Origin: Streptoalloteichus hindustanus
GTDB lineage: Bacteria; Actinomycetota; Actinomycetes; Mycobacteriales; Pseudonocardiaceae
Direction: 5' to 3'
Assembly: GCF_900129375.1 (NCBI RefSeq)
Contig: NZ_FQVN01000003.1
Location: forward strand, 620,001 to 684,000
Length of the DNA: 64,000 bases
Notes under the pieces: generated by a model
Seen by the model: only the letters and a program-made list of their open reading frames with translations
Databases searched by the model: none
What the model was told of the DNA's origin: nothing
Shown here: positions 7,704 to 17,932 of the stretch, in pieces
How positions within the stretch are numbered: the stretch's first letter is position 1
Layout of the letters: every line of letters begins with the position of its first letter
Program-made: the position numbers and the translations under genes

Positions 7704-8731
7704 CGGGCGCCTCCCAGGACGAGCAGGCCGGTGACGACCGCGCACACCACGGCCACCAGGAAGGTCAGGGGGGCGAAGCGCACGGCGAAGGCGCGGCCGA
7801 ACGTGCCGGCCTGCAACGCCACCAGCTTCACGTCGACGGCCGGCCCGACGACCAGGAACACCAGTCGGGGCAGCAGCGGCAGGGCCGACAGCGAGGCGGC
7901 GACGAACGCGTCGGCCTCGCTGCACAGCGCGAGCACGACCGCGAGCAGCGCCATCACGATCACGCCGAGCACGAGCTGCCCGCCCAGCGAGGTCAGCCAG
8001 GCCGCCGGCACGGCGACGTTGAGCACGGCGGCGGTGAGGCCGCCCAGGACCAGGAAGCCGCCGGCCTCCACCAGGTCGTGCCGCGCCGTCTCGGCGAAGA
8101 CCGCCCACCGGGAGGCGCCGGGGCGGGGGGTGATCCGGCGCAACGCCCGCTCGGCGATCCACTCGGCCCGGCCGAGCCTGGCCCACAGCCAGCCGGTCAC
8201 CACGGCCGTGGCGAGCGAGGCGAGGAACCGGGCGAGCACCATCATCGGCTCGCCGGGGAAGGCGACCGCCGTGGCCACCAGCACGATCGGGTTCACCGCG
8301 GGGGCGGCGAGCAGGAACGCCAGCGCCACGGCCGGGGGCACGCCCTGCTGCATCAGCCGGCGGGCCACGGGCACGGAGGCGCACTCGCACCCCGGCAGCG
8401 CGAGTCCGGCCACGCCGGCCACGCCGACCGCAGCCGCCGTGTTGCGGGGCAACACCCGCCGCAGCAGGCTGGCCGGCACGAACGCGGCGATCAGCCCGCT
8501 GATCAGCACGCCGAGCACGAGGAACGGCATCGCCTGCACGCAGACCGCGACGAACACGGTCGAGCCGGTCCGGACGGCCGGCGCGTCGAACGCGCTGACC
8601 AACTGGTCCTGCGCGAGCATCGCGACGAGCAGGAGCACGCAGAGCACGACCAGGGAGTCGATCCGGCCGCGCCGCGCGGGCGCGCTCGTCGGCTCACCGT
8701 CCGTCGTCGGGGTGGTCGTCACCCGGACCAT
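7700..8731 (-). CDS. COG0701 (UPF0718/YcgR-like) permease
   Basis: A 343-residue membrane protein with eight or more hydrophobic helices. The family hallmarks LPGCECASVPVARRL and CSEADAFVAAS are both present, so the cysteine motif of this superfamily is intact. The AAPAVNPIVLVATAVAFPG segment is also conserved. Family members are thought to move metal ions or metalloid compounds, but the substrate is not settled. ATG at 8731. A near-perfect palindrome (8749-8767) sits 18 bp upstream of the start, where a repressor could block transcription. Confidence 0.85.
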   Translation of the reverse strand: MVRVTTTPTTDGEPTSAPARRGRIDSLVVLCVLLLVAMLAQDQLVSAFDAPAVRTGSTVFVAVCVQAMPFLVLGVLISGLIAAFVPASLLRRVLPRNTAAAVGVAGVAGLALPGCECASVPVARRLMQQGVPPAVALAFLLAAPAVNPIVLVATAVAFPGEPMMVLARFLASLATAVVTGWLWARLGRAEWIAERALRRITPRPGASRWAVFAETARHDLVEAGGFLVLGGLTAAVLNVAVPAAWLTSLGGQLVLGVIVMALLAVVLALCSEADAFVAASLSALPLLPRLVFLVVGPAVDVKLVALQAGTFGRAFAVRFAPLTFLVAVVCAVVTGLLVLGGAR

Positions 8732-8748
8732 GCTGCCAGTTCGCTACC

Positions 8749-8767
8749 GATAACCGTTACGGGTATC
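8749..8767. promoter_or_regulatory. 19-bp palindrome upstream of the permease operon
   Basis: GATAACCGTTACGGGTATC is symmetric in eight of nine half-site positions. It lies 18 bp before the permease ATG and is the only such symmetry in the 165-bp gap. It does not closely match the AT-rich mycobacterial or streptomycete Zur box, so the binding protein is not assigned. Confidence 0.5.
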
Positions 8768-8896
8768 CATCACAGCGACGAACCCGCTGCTCAGCGTGCC
8801 GATCGCGCGCGAGCCGGCCTCGGCGGTGGGACCGGCCGCGCCGCGTCGAGCCGGCGCGGCACAGCGCGGCGTGGCCGGTCCCACCGGGGGTCACCG

Positions 8897-9397
8897 CTAC
8901 TGGCCGGCCGCCTCGCTCAGCAGCTCCGAGCGGAGCTGGGAGGCGGTCGAGACGACGAGCATCAGCAGCGTGCTCAACGCCGCCGGGCTCAGGCCCTCCG
9001 CGGGGAACGCGTACCGCAGCAGCACGTCCATGCCGCGCTCCTCGCGGACCACGCCGAGCGTGCCGAACAGGCCCTGCCCCGCCCGCTCGGCGGCGGACTG
9101 CGCCAGCCGGTCGTCGGAGGGCAGGTCCCAGGCCACCACGCAGGTCAGGCTGAGCACGACCAGGCCCTCGGCGAGCTGCATCGCCTGCACGGCGCACGGC
9201 ACCTCGCCGTGCCGGAAGCTGAGCGCCCCGTCGTCGTCGACGCGCACGTCGTGGTAGAGCTCCAGCGCCTCCCGCGCCGCCGCGAGCAGGCGGGCTGTGG
9301 TGCTGGCCTCCTGGCTGGTCGCCGCGCCGCGGGTCGCCCCGCCGTGAGCCGCCTCGCCGCGGGCCGTCTCGCCGCGGGCCGTCTCGTCGTGGGTCAT
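8897..9397 (-). CDS. YbjN / type III secretion chaperone-fold protein
   Basis: A 166-residue protein. The first 30 residues are a low-complexity repeat of [14 protein letters not shown], suggesting a disordered or mis-extended start. The rest (from [11 protein letters not shown] to the C-terminus) fits the alpha-beta YbjN-like fold found across actinobacteria, here in the position of Rv2360c beside uppS. Function is unknown. It overlaps uppS by ATGA at 9394-9397, so it is coupled to it. Because of the overlap the ATG at 9397 is the likely start despite the odd tail. Confidence 0.7.
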   Translation of the reverse strand: MTHDETARGETARGEAAHGGATRGAATSQEASTTARLLAAAREALELYHDVRVDDDGALSFRHGEVPCAVQAMQLAEGLVVLSLTCVVAWDLPSDDRLAQSAAERAGQGLFGTLGVVREERGMDVLLRYAFPAEGLSPAALSTLLMLVVSTASQLRSELLSEAAGQ

Positions 9398-10239
9398 CGC
9401 GTTCCTCCCCCGGTCCGTCCGGCGTCCTCGGCCCCGGCGACCGCGTCGACCGCGCCGCCGAACCGGCGGTCCCGCCGGGCGTAGGTCTCACAGGCCTCCC
9501 AGAACCTGACCCGGTCGAAGTCCGGGAAGAGCACGTCCTGGAACACCATCTCCGCGTAGGCGGACTGCCAGATCAGGAAGTTCGAGGTGCGCTGCTCGCC
9601 GGAGGGCCGGATGAACAGGTCCACGTCCGGCATGTCCGGCTCGTCCAGGTACCTGGCCAGCATCTTCTCGTCGACCCGCTCGGGGTTGATCTTCCCGGCG
9701 GCGGCCAGCCTGGCGATCTCCTTGGCCGCGTCCGCGATCTCCGCGCGCCCGCCGTAGTTGACGCACATGGTGAGGGTCAGCACGTCGTTGTTCTTCGTGC
9801 GCTCCTCGGCGACCTCGAGCTCCTTCACGACGCTGCGCCACAGCCTGGGGTGCCGGCCGGCCCAGCGCACCCGCACGCCGAGCTCGTCGAACTGGTCGAC
9901 GCGGCGGTGGATCACGTCCCGGTTGAAGCCCATCAGGAAGCGCACCTCGTCCGGGCTGCGCTTCCAGTTCTCGGTGGAGAACGCGTACAGGGACAGCCAC
10001 TTCACGCCCAGCTCGATCGCGCCCTGCAGCACGTCGAGGACCACGGCCTCGCCGCGGCGGTGCCCCTCGGTGCGCGGCAGCCCCCGCTGGTTGGCCCACC
10101 GCCCGTTGCCGTCCATCACCAGGGCGACGTGCCGGGGTACCAGCTCCGGGGGGATGGCCGGGGGCCTGGCCCCCGAGGGGTGCGGGTCGGGTGGCCGGAC
10201 GCTCGGATCTCCGCGCCCGCGCAGCCGACGTCGCAACAT
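9394..10239 (-). CDS. uppS: Isoprenyl transferase (polyprenyl diphosphate synthase)
   Basis: A 281-residue cis-prenyltransferase that makes the long-chain polyprenyl phosphate carrier for cell-wall synthesis. The catalytic region [12 protein letters not shown], the STENWKRS motif, NYGGRAEI and the C-terminal [11 protein letters not shown] are all present. The start is the ATG at 10239, which has AGGAGG seven bases upstream; a longer frame reaches 10311. The decaprenyl synthase Rv2361c holds the same position in mycobacteria. Chain length cannot be read from this sequence. Confidence 0.95.
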   Translation of the reverse strand: MLRRRLRGRGDPSVRPPDPHPSGARPPAIPPELVPRHVALVMDGNGRWANQRGLPRTEGHRRGEAVVLDVLQGAIELGVKWLSLYAFSTENWKRSPDEVRFLMGFNRDVIHRRVDQFDELGVRVRWAGRHPRLWRSVVKELEVAEERTKNNDVLTLTMCVNYGGRAEIADAAKEIARLAAAGKINPERVDEKMLARYLDEPDMPDVDLFIRPSGEQRTSNFLIWQSAYAEMVFQDVLFPDFDRVRFWEACETYARRDRRFGGAVDAVAGAEDAGRTGGGTR

Positions 10240-10279
10240 CTGGTCCTCCTGGCGTCGCTCTCGTGCCGTGGCGGACCTA

Positions 10280-11086
10280 TCAGACCATGTCGGCCGACGG
10301 CGTCCGATCACCGGTGGCGACGTGGTCGACGGGCCGTCGCCCGCCCGTCGCGACGGCGCGCCGCTCCACCAGCGGCAACGACCGGAGCTGCCGCTCCATG
10401 TGCCACTGGAGGTGCGCGGCCACCAGGCCGCTGCCCTCCCGGCGGGCGGGCTGGCCGGCGGCCTCGGCGGTCTCCCAGTCGCCGTGCAGCAGCGCGTCGA
10501 GCAGGCGCAGGGTCTCGTGCGTGGGCTTGGCCGAACCGGCGGGGCGGCACCCCGGGCACACGGACCCGCCGGCCGGCACGCTGAACGACCGGTGCGGTCC
10601 GGGCAGGCCGCAGCGGGCGCACTCCGCCAACGCGGGCGCCCACCCGGCGAAGGCCATCGCCCGCAGCAGGAAGGCGTCCAGCACCAGCGAGGGGTCGCGC
10701 TCCCGGTCGGCCAACGCCCGCAACGCGCCGACGACGAGCAGGTAGAGCCGCAGCACCGGCTCGCCCTCGTCGAGCGTGAGGCGGTCGGCGGTCTCCAGGA
10801 CGGCGCAGGCCGCGGTGTAGTGGGAGTAGTCGGCGACCAACCCCGCGCCGAAGGCGTCCAGCGTCTGCACCTGCGTCACGACGTCGAGGGTGCGGCCGGT
10901 GTAGAACTGCGCGTCGACGTGCCCGAAGGGCTCCAGGCGCGCCCCGAAGCGCGAGGTGGTGCGCCGCACCCCCTTGGCGACGGCGCGCACCTTCCCGTGC
11001 CGGCGGGTCAGCAGGGTGATGATCCGGTCGGCCTCACCGAGCTTCTGCACGCGCAGCACGACGCCGGTGTCCCGGTACAGGCTCAC
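10280..11086 (-). CDS. recO: DNA repair protein RecO
   Basis: A 268-residue protein with the N-terminal OB-fold ([21 protein letters not shown], then [10 protein letters not shown]) and the central helical domain. The zinc finger is seen as CARCGLPGP and CPGCRP. RecO loads RecA on SSB-coated gaps with RecR. The last 25 residues are Arg/Gly-rich and variable. GTG start at 11086; it lies 41 bp upstream of uppS, probably in one transcript. Confidence 0.94.
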   Translation of the reverse strand: MSLYRDTGVVLRVQKLGEADRIITLLTRRHGKVRAVAKGVRRTTSRFGARLEPFGHVDAQFYTGRTLDVVTQVQTLDAFGAGLVADYSHYTAACAVLETADRLTLDEGEPVLRLYLLVVGALRALADRERDPSLVLDAFLLRAMAFAGWAPALAECARCGLPGPHRSFSVPAGGSVCPGCRPAGSAKPTHETLRLLDALLHGDWETAEAAGQPARREGSGLVAAHLQWHMERQLRSLPLVERRAVATGGRRPVDHVATGDRTPSADMV

Positions 11087-11115
11087 CCGTCCATCCTGTC
11101 ACCCGTCCCCGCTGG

Positions 11116-11610
11116 TCAGACGCGCAGGGCCAGGAACGGCGACACCGGGATGTTCCGGATCACCCACCAGACGAGCAGCACGCCGAGCACCGCCATCGGC
11201 GCCCACCGGTGGTGCTGCCAGGAGCGCCGGGGCCGCCGGTCCAGCCGGGCCCGCAGCCAGGCGACCCACGTCCAGGCGAGCAGCGGCAGGGCGGCCAGGG
11301 CGACCGCGTTGTAGTGCGCGGCGGCCAGGAGGTCGCCGTGCAGCAGGCTGTAGGTCATGCGCAGCGCCCCGCAGCCGGGGCAGACCAGGCCGAGCCACGC
11401 CTTGGTGGGGCAGGTGGGCAGGGGGTTGCCGGGGGCGGTCGGGTCGGCCCACAGCACCACCCCGCAGCCGACGGCCGCCAGCGCGGCCACGCCCAGCGGC
11501 GGGGCCAGGGCGGTGAGCCGGGAGAGCGGGCCGCCGCGCCGGTCGGCGCGGCGGCCCGCCCCACACCCGGGAGCCGGGCTCGGGGCGCCCGGCGGGGGAA
11601 TCCCGGTCAC
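11116..11610 (-). CDS. DUF2752 membrane protein
   Basis: A 164-residue membrane protein with three hydrophobic segments. The motif CPTKAWLGLVCPGCGALRM, with its CPGCG core, is the hallmark of DUF2752. A proline-rich N-terminal tail of about 25 residues precedes it. The family has no known reaction. GTG at 11610 lies 14 bp after the stop of the dispanin-like gene; the two look co-transcribed. Confidence 0.82.
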   Translation of the reverse strand: MTGIPPPGAPSPAPGCGAGRRADRRGGPLSRLTALAPPLGVAALAAVGCGVVLWADPTAPGNPLPTCPTKAWLGLVCPGCGALRMTYSLLHGDLLAAAHYNAVALAALPLLAWTWVAWLRARLDRRPRRSWQHHRWAPMAVLGVLLVWWVIRNIPVSPFLALRV

Positions 11611-11623
11611 GCTCGGTTCCCGC

Positions 11624-12037
11624 TCAGTAGCGGCTGGAGGAGACCGCGGTCGCGATCACGACGACGTAGAAGATGATGATCGCGACGATCAGGATGCCCT
11701 GCACGATCGCCGACCACATGGCGAACTTCTTGGCGTCGTCGGCGGCCTTGCGGGCCTCGTCGTACTGGCCCTGCGCCCACAGGTTGTTGACCTGGTTGGC
11801 CTTGACGATCGAGACCACGCCCAGCGGGAGGCAGCACAGGATCGTGGTCAGGATGCCCCACATCAGGTTGTTGTCGGGCGGGGTGGCCGGCGGGTAGCCC
11901 GGCTGGGCGCCGTAGGGGGCCTGGCCGTACCCGGGCTGCTGCTGGTAGCCACCGGGCGGCGTGCCGGGGCCGGGCTGGCCGTACTGGCCGGGCTGCTGGC
12001 CGTAGGGGCCCGGCTGCTGGCCATAGGGGTTAGTCAC
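11624..12037 (-). CDS. CD225/dispanin-like membrane protein
   Basis: A 137-residue protein. The first 55 residues are low-complexity Gln/Gly/Pro/Tyr repeats (PYGQQPGPYGQQPGQYGQ). Two hydrophobic segments follow (about 57-77 and 108-133), separated by NNLWAQGQYDEARKAADDAKK, which is the CD225/dispanin arrangement (VSIVKANQVNNLWAQGQY). GTG at 12037 has GGGAG six bases before it. It is paired with the DUF2752 gene; these two families often sit together in actinomycetes. Role unknown. Confidence 0.82.
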   Translation of the reverse strand: MTNPYGQQPGPYGQQPGQYGQPGPGTPPGGYQQQPGYGQAPYGAQPGYPPATPPDNNLMWGILTTILCCLPLGVVSIVKANQVNNLWAQGQYDEARKAADDAKKFAMWSAIVQGILIVAIIIFYVVVIATAVSSSRY

Positions 12038-12185
12038 ACAAACTCCCGGATGACGTGCGGTCGAGGGAATGCCGCCGCCGGCGACGCCGTCGACAAGCGG
12101 CGGACAATGTACCGAACGGGTGAACACGCGCGGGTGGAAACCGGGAAATCCCACCGGAACGCACGCCGGGAACCGCCGACGAGCC

Positions 12186-13094
12186 TCAGAAACCCAGCCG
12201 GCGGAGCTGTTTCGGGTCCCGCTGCCAGTCCTTGGCCACCTTCACGTGCAGGTCGAGGTAGATGCGGCAGCCGAGCAGCTTCTCGATGTGCCGGCGCGCG
12301 GTGCCCCCGACCTGGCGCAGGCGTTCCCCGCCCCGACCGATGATGATCGGTTTCTGGCTGGGCCGCTCGATGTAGATGTTGGCGTGCACGTCGAGGAGGT
12401 CCGCGCGGTCCTCTCTGGGCAGCATCTCCTCGACCACCACCGCGATCGAGTGCGGCAGCTCGTCGCGGACGCCCTCCAGCGCCGCCTCGCGGATCAGCTC
12501 GGCCACCAGGGTGGCCTCCGGCTCGTCGGTCAGCTCGCCGTCCGGGTAGAGCGGCTGGCCGTGCGGCAGGCGGTCGACCAGCAGGTCGGCAAGCACGTTG
12601 ACCTGGAACCCGTCCACGGCGGACACCGGGACCAGGTCGGCGAACGCCATCACCTGCTGCAGCGCCAGGAGCTGCTCGGCGACCCGCTCCCTGGGCACCA
12701 GGTCAGTCTTGGTCACGATCCCCACCACCGGGGTGCGCTGGGCGACCTTCTCCAGCTCGGCGGCGATGAACTTGTCGCCGGGGCCGACCTTCTGGTCGGC
12801 CGGCACGCAGAACCCGACCACGTCCACCTCGGACCAGGTCTCCCGGACCAGGTCGTTGAGCCGCTGGCCGAGCAGGGTGCGCGGTCGGTGCAGGCCCGGC
12901 GTGTCGACGATCACGAGCTGGGCGTCCGGGCGGTGCACGATGCCCCGGATGGTGTGCCGAGTGGTCTGCGGCTTGCTGGAGGTGATCGCCACCTTGGTGC
13001 CGACCAGGGCGTTGGTCAGCGTCGACTTGCCGGCGTTGGGCCGGCCGACGAAGCAGGCGAACCCGGACCGGTACCCCTCAGGCGTGCTGGTCAT
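12186..13094 (-). CDS. era: GTPase Era
   Basis: A 302-residue GTPase for 16S rRNA/30S maturation. G1 is GRPNAGKST, G3 DTPGLHRP and G4 TKTD, a variant of NKTD. A C-terminal KH domain contains RPSQKPIIIGRGGERL. Normal length. The ATG at 13094 is preferred over an upstream extension because MTSTPEGYRSGFACFVGRP matches where Era proteins begin. Confidence 0.96.
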   Translation of the reverse strand: MTSTPEGYRSGFACFVGRPNAGKSTLTNALVGTKVAITSSKPQTTRHTIRGIVHRPDAQLVIVDTPGLHRPRTLLGQRLNDLVRETWSEVDVVGFCVPADQKVGPGDKFIAAELEKVAQRTPVVGIVTKTDLVPRERVAEQLLALQQVMAFADLVPVSAVDGFQVNVLADLLVDRLPHGQPLYPDGELTDEPEATLVAELIREAALEGVRDELPHSIAVVVEEMLPREDRADLLDVHANIYIERPSQKPIIIGRGGERLRQVGGTARRHIEKLLGCRIYLDLHVKVAKDWQRDPKQLRRLGF

Positions 13095-13116
13095 CCGTCC
13101 ATTGTCGCCGCTGCCG

Positions 13117-13467
13117 TCACGACCGCTGCGCCGGTGGGGTGACGCGGTGCAGTTCGAGCGCGTCGGGGAGGGGCGCGCGGGCGGGCCCGCCGGCGGCCAG
13201 CCACCGCTCCAGGTCGTCCAGCACGGCGTCGTCGAGCACGAACCCGAGCCACACCGGTTTCGCCCCGGCGGCGTGCACGACGAGGAGGTTCGAGTGCTCG
13301 CACGCGTCGAGGCAGTCCGAGGTCCGCACCTCGACCCGGGTCCGGACGGACGCGGCCAGCGCCCGCAGCCGCTGGAGCTGCCACTCGTGGTCGACCTCGG
13401 GGTGTTTCCGTCGCGTACCGCAACAACAACCACGGCAGACCGTCACCCGAACCGGTTTTTCCGACAC
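13117..13467 (-). CDS. Thioredoxin-like [2Fe-2S] ferredoxin-domain protein
   Basis: A 116-residue protein with VTVCRGCCCGTRRKHP near its start and DCLDACEHSNLLVVH in the middle. The paired cysteines (C-x2-CCC and C-x3-C) match the thioredoxin-like 2Fe-2S family. The partner is unknown. I chose GTG at 13467 so that the protein starts SEKPVRVTVCRGC; an in-frame GTG at 13503 would add 12 residues. It is 22 bp upstream of era and likely co-transcribed with it. Confidence 0.75.
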   Translation of the reverse strand: MSEKPVRVTVCRGCCCGTRRKHPEVDHEWQLQRLRALAASVRTRVEVRTSDCLDACEHSNLLVVHAAGAKPVWLGFVLDDAVLDDLERWLAAGGPARAPLPDALELHRVTPPAQRS

Positions 13468-13576
13468 GACGCGCCAGCCTAACGACGAGAAACGCCCCCG
13501 CACGACACCGCACGTTCCGACAAGAACCCGTCAATCGCGCTGGGTCAGCCCGCCCCGAGAGCACCCCGTGCCTCTG

Positions 13577-13655
13577 TTTTCGTCCAAAACAGTGTTACTG
13601 GGGGGAACCCCTGATTCCAGGGTGGCGCGAAAAAAGTGCGGCGCGCAAGACACCG
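13577..13655 (+). ncRNA. Dispersed conserved non-coding element, copy A
   Basis: In the gene-free stretch 13468-13816, the plus strand carries CGTCCAAAACAGTGTTA, then GGGGGGAACCCC, then GGTGGCGCG and a terminal GCGCGCAAG. The same order recurs on the minus strand at 63025-63105. Downstream at 13663-13700 a GGTTTCCC/GGGAAATCC stem encloses the perfect palindrome GACCTGATCAGGTC (13672-13685), like the end of a small transcript. The small-RNA reading is an inference; a decayed mobile repeat is the alternative. Confidence 0.4.
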
Positions 13656-13816
13656 TCCTGGTGGTTTCCCCGACCTGATCAGGTCGTGACCGGGAAATCC
13701 TGCGGCCGCAGCGGACGAGCACGCCGCATCGACCGATCCCGCGAGAACCGGCCGGCCAGGGAGCACGCTCCCCGCGACAGCGACGAACCCGCCGCCACGG
13801 GGAGCGCGGAACCAGG

Positions 13817-14161
13817 TCAGCTGACGACGTCCAGCACCTTGCCGGCGGTGTCGGCCCGCAGCACCGGCGCGTCGCCGGTCAGGTCGCGCACGGCCGCCAG
13901 GGACGCGCCGTCCACCTCGTCGGCCTCGGTCACCACCGCCGCGGCCTCCAGGCCCTCCGCGCCGCTGGCCACCGCGGCGGCGACCGCCGCCTGCAACGCG
14001 GTCAGCCGCAGCGACGGCAGCGCCACGGTGCACGCGGCGTAGGTGCGGCCGTCGGTGTCCCGCACGGCGGCGCCCTCCGCGGCGCCGGTGCGGGCGCGGG
14101 CCGATCGGGCCAGCGTGACGATCTTGGCGTCCTCCGGGTCCACAGCGGTCGGCTCAGCCAC
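13817..14161 (-). CDS. Cytidine-deaminase-fold protein lacking zinc ligands
   Basis: A 114-residue protein with the overall order of a cytidine deaminase, in the position of Rv2365c between era and the CNNM gene. The zinc-binding motifs that should read HAE and PCxxC are replaced by [10 protein letters not shown] and [11 protein letters not shown]. It is therefore very unlikely to deaminate and may be structural or regulatory. GTG at 14161 overlaps the end of the upstream CNNM gene by 8 bp. Confidence 0.72.
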   Translation of the reverse strand: MAEPTAVDPEDAKIVTLARSARARTGAAEGAAVRDTDGRTYAACTVALPSLRLTALQAAVAAAVASGAEGLEAAAVVTEADEVDGASLAAVRDLTGDAPVLRADTAGKVLDVVS

Positions 14162-15515
14162 GGCTGTCGCCCCCCTCCTCCTGGTCGGTGCGGTCGGGTC
14201 GGGTCCCGCCGTCCTGGCGTGCGGCCGGCGCCCCGGCGCGGCGCACCAACACCGTGGTGATCCGCATCCGGCCCCGGCTGTCCTTGCCGCCCTCGGCGCG
14301 CAGCCTCAGGCCGGCGATCTCGGCCTCCGCGCCGGGCAGCGGCACCCGCCCGAGGCGCTGGGCGAGCAGGCCGCCCACGGTCTCCACGTCCTGGTGGTCG
14401 AGCTCGAGGTCGAACACCGCGCCGAGGTCCTCCACGGCCAGCCGGGCGCTGACCCGCACCGAGCCGTCGTCCAGCCGCTCCACCGGGGGGCGCTCGGCGA
14501 GGTCGTACTCGTCGGTGATCTCCCCGACGATCTCCTCCAGGATGTCCTCGATGGTGAGCAGGCCGGCCGTGCCGCCGTACTCGTCGACGACGATGGCCAG
14601 GTGGTTGCGGGAGAGCTGCATCTCCCTGAGCAGCTCGTCCAGCCGCTTGGAGTCGGGGACGAAGCTCGCGGGGCGCATCAGCTCGCCCACCGTCGGCCCG
14701 CGCTCCCGGAGCTGGTCGAACCCGCCGAACTCGACGGCCACCCGCACGAGGTCCTTGAGGTTGACCACGCCGACGACGTCGTCGACGGTCTCGCCGATCA
14801 CCGGGATGCGGGAGAACCCGGTGCGCAGGCACAGCGCGAGCGCCTGCCGCACCGACTTGCCCTGCTCGATCCACACCAGCTCGGTCCGCGGGACCATCAC
14901 CTCGCGGGCGATGGTGTCCCCCAGCTCGAACACCGAGTGGATCATCTCGCGCTCGCCGGCGGCGACCACGCCCCGCTCCTGCGCCATGTCGACCAGCTCG
15001 CGCAGCTCGACCTCGGAGGAGAACGGGCCCTCGCGGAAACCGCGGCCCGGGGTGATGGCGTTGCCGACGAGGATCAGCAGCCGGGTGAGCGGACCGAGCA
15101 GCCCGGCGAGCACCCGCACCGGCCCGGCCGCGATGAGCCCCACGCCGTAGGGGTGCTGCCGGCCGACCGTGCGCGGGCCGACGCCCACCAGCACGTAGGA
15201 CACGACGAGCATGGTCAGCCCGGCCACGAGCAGCGCCAGCCAGTCCGGGTCGATCCACCGCAGCGCGACCACGGTGACCAGCACGGTGGCCGCCAGCTCG
15301 CAGCCCAGCCGCAGCAGCAGGAGCAGGTTGACGTGCCGGGGCCGGTCGGCCACCACGAGCTGGAGCTGACCGGCGCCGGTGCGGCCCTGCCGGACCAGCT
15401 CGTCGACCCGGGCCCGGGAGGTGGCGCCCAGCGCCGCGTCGGCCGCCGCGAAGGCGCCCGCCGCCAGCACGAGCAGCACCGCGAGCACCAGCAACGACGT
15501 CGACCCGGTGATCAC
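14154..15515 (-). CDS. CNNM/HlyC-CorC family membrane protein with CBS pair
   Basis: A 453-residue protein: an N-terminal DUF21/CNNM membrane domain with about four helices (residues 1-150), a linker, two CBS domains ([13 protein letters not shown] to VRVAVEF, and [15 protein letters not shown] to [11 protein letters not shown]) and a C-terminal CorC/HlyC transporter-associated domain. The [20 protein letters not shown] motif is typical. Family members are linked to Mg2+/Co2+ efflux. The last 30 residues are charged and variable. It lies 11 bp downstream of ybeY. Confidence 0.9.
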   Translation of the reverse strand: MITGSTSLLVLAVLLVLAAGAFAAADAALGATSRARVDELVRQGRTGAGQLQLVVADRPRHVNLLLLLRLGCELAATVLVTVVALRWIDPDWLALLVAGLTMLVVSYVLVGVGPRTVGRQHPYGVGLIAAGPVRVLAGLLGPLTRLLILVGNAITPGRGFREGPFSSEVELRELVDMAQERGVVAAGEREMIHSVFELGDTIAREVMVPRTELVWIEQGKSVRQALALCLRTGFSRIPVIGETVDDVVGVVNLKDLVRVAVEFGGFDQLRERGPTVGELMRPASFVPDSKRLDELLREMQLSRNHLAIVVDEYGGTAGLLTIEDILEEIVGEITDEYDLAERPPVERLDDGSVRVSARLAVEDLGAVFDLELDHQDVETVGGLLAQRLGRVPLPGAEAEIAGLRLRAEGGKDSRGRMRITTVLVRRAGAPAARQDGGTRPDRTDQEEGGDSRG

Positions 15516-15526
15516 GGCCCCCGTCC

Positions 15527-16225
15527 TCAGCCGGTCTGGCCGCCGGGTCGGCCGGCTCCGCCCCCGGCCTCGTCCGCCCCGCCCGGCTCCGCCTCGGCCG
15601 GAGCCCCAGTGGCCGGAGCATCAGCGGCAGGGGCCTCGCCAGTCGGTGCCTCGCCGGTCGGTGCCTCGCCGGTCACGGCCTCCGGGGCCGCCGGCTCGGG
15701 GGTGAGCCCGACCGCGCCGAGCACCCGGTCGTCGGCGTCGCGCTGCGCGGCCAGGCGCTCGGCCTCGGACCGCGCGGTGCGGAAGTCGGCCAGGATGCGG
15801 TTCTGCAGGGAGAACATCTCCCGCTCCTCGGCCGGCTCCGCGTGGTCGTAGCCGAGCAGGTGCAGCACGCCGTGCACGGTGAGCAGGTGCAGCTCGTCCA
15901 GCAGCCCGTGGCCGGCCTTGCGGGCCTGCTCCCTGGCGAAGGCCGGGCACAGCACGATGTCGCCCAACAGCGCCGGCCCGAGCCCGGCGGCATCCGGCCG
16001 CCGGGCCGAGTCCAGCTCGTCCATGGGGAAGGCCATCACGTCGGTGGGGCCGGGCAGGTCCATCCACCGCTCGTGCAGGTCGGCCATCACGTCCAGGTCG
16101 ACCAGCAGCACGCTCAGCTCGGCCAGCGGGCTGACGCCCATCCGGTCCAGCGCGTAGCGGGCCGCGGCCACGATCGACGCCTCGTCGACCGACACCCCGG
16201 ACTCGTTGGCGATCTCGATGCTCAC
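15527..16225 (-). CDS. ybeY: Endoribonuclease YbeY with long disordered tail
   Basis: A 232-residue protein. Residues 1-165 are YbeY (rRNA maturation RNase), with the zinc motif [11 protein letters not shown] intact and [11 protein letters not shown] before it. Residues about 166-232 are a low-complexity extension with repeats of TGEAP and PA/AP dipeptides, absent from most YbeY proteins (about 150-180 residues). The repeated GGTGCCTCGCCGGTC-type codons suggest slippage growth. GTG start at 16225. It lies between phoH and the CNNM gene, the common actinobacterial order. Confidence 0.93.
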   Translation of the reverse strand: MSIEIANESGVSVDEASIVAAARYALDRMGVSPLAELSVLLVDLDVMADLHERWMDLPGPTDVMAFPMDELDSARRPDAAGLGPALLGDIVLCPAFAREQARKAGHGLLDELHLLTVHGVLHLLGYDHAEPAEEREMFSLQNRILADFRTARSEAERLAAQRDADDRVLGAVGLTPEPAAPEAVTGEAPTGEAPTGEAPAADAPATGAPAEAEPGGADEAGGGAGRPGGQTG

Positions 16226-16312
16226 GTTGTCCCGTCGTTCTCGTCGCTTGCTGTGGTGCTCGCGCCCGGCCGGGTCAGCGGCCGGGCGCCGGTGGCGGCG
16301 TCCGCCGACGCC

Positions 16313-17431
<1,119 letters not shown>

Positions 17432-17560
17432 CAGCTCTCGGGCCTGCTTTCTGCGCGTTCGCGCTGCGATCGGTACTCGGTGCCCCTTGATGCTAGACCG
17501 CGACGGGGCGCCCGCCCCAGCGACATTGGCGCGGGCGGGCGCGAGGCCGACCGGGACGGC

Positions 17561-17923
17561 TCAGCCGACCTGGGCCAGTCCGCCCAGCGGCTCGCCGCCG
17601 AGGACGTGCAGGTGGGCGTGGAAGACGGTCTGCCCGGCGTCCCGCCCGGTGTTGAACAGCAGCCGGTAGCCGCTGGCGGCCACGCCCTCGCGCTCGGCCA
17701 CCGCCGCGCCCGCGCGCATCACCTCGACCAGCAGGTCGGGGTCGGCGGCGGCCAGCGCGGCGGCGTTGGGGTGGTGCGCCCTGGGCACGACGAGGACGTG
17801 CGTCGGGGCCTGCGGGTGGATGTCGCGGAAGGAGACCGTGAGCTCGTTGGAGTGCACGATCGTCGCGGGGATCTCACCGGCGACGATCCGGCAGAACAGG
17901 CAGTCGGACGCGCTCGCGCTCAT
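17561..17923 (-). CDS. HIT family nucleotide-binding protein
   Basis: A 120-residue histidine-triad protein. CLFCRIVAGEIPATIV at the start and TVFHAHLHVLGG near the end give the zinc cysteines and the H-x-H-x-H active site. It is of the HinT type, a purine nucleoside phosphoramidase. ATG at 17923. It is 9 bp downstream of the TetR gene on the same strand. Confidence 0.92.
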   Translation of the reverse strand: MSASASDCLFCRIVAGEIPATIVHSNELTVSFRDIHPQAPTHVLVVPRAHHPNAAALAAADPDLLVEVMRAGAAVAEREGVAASGYRLLFNTGRDAGQTVFHAHLHVLGGEPLGGLAQVG

Positions 17924-17932
17924 GAGCGCAGG

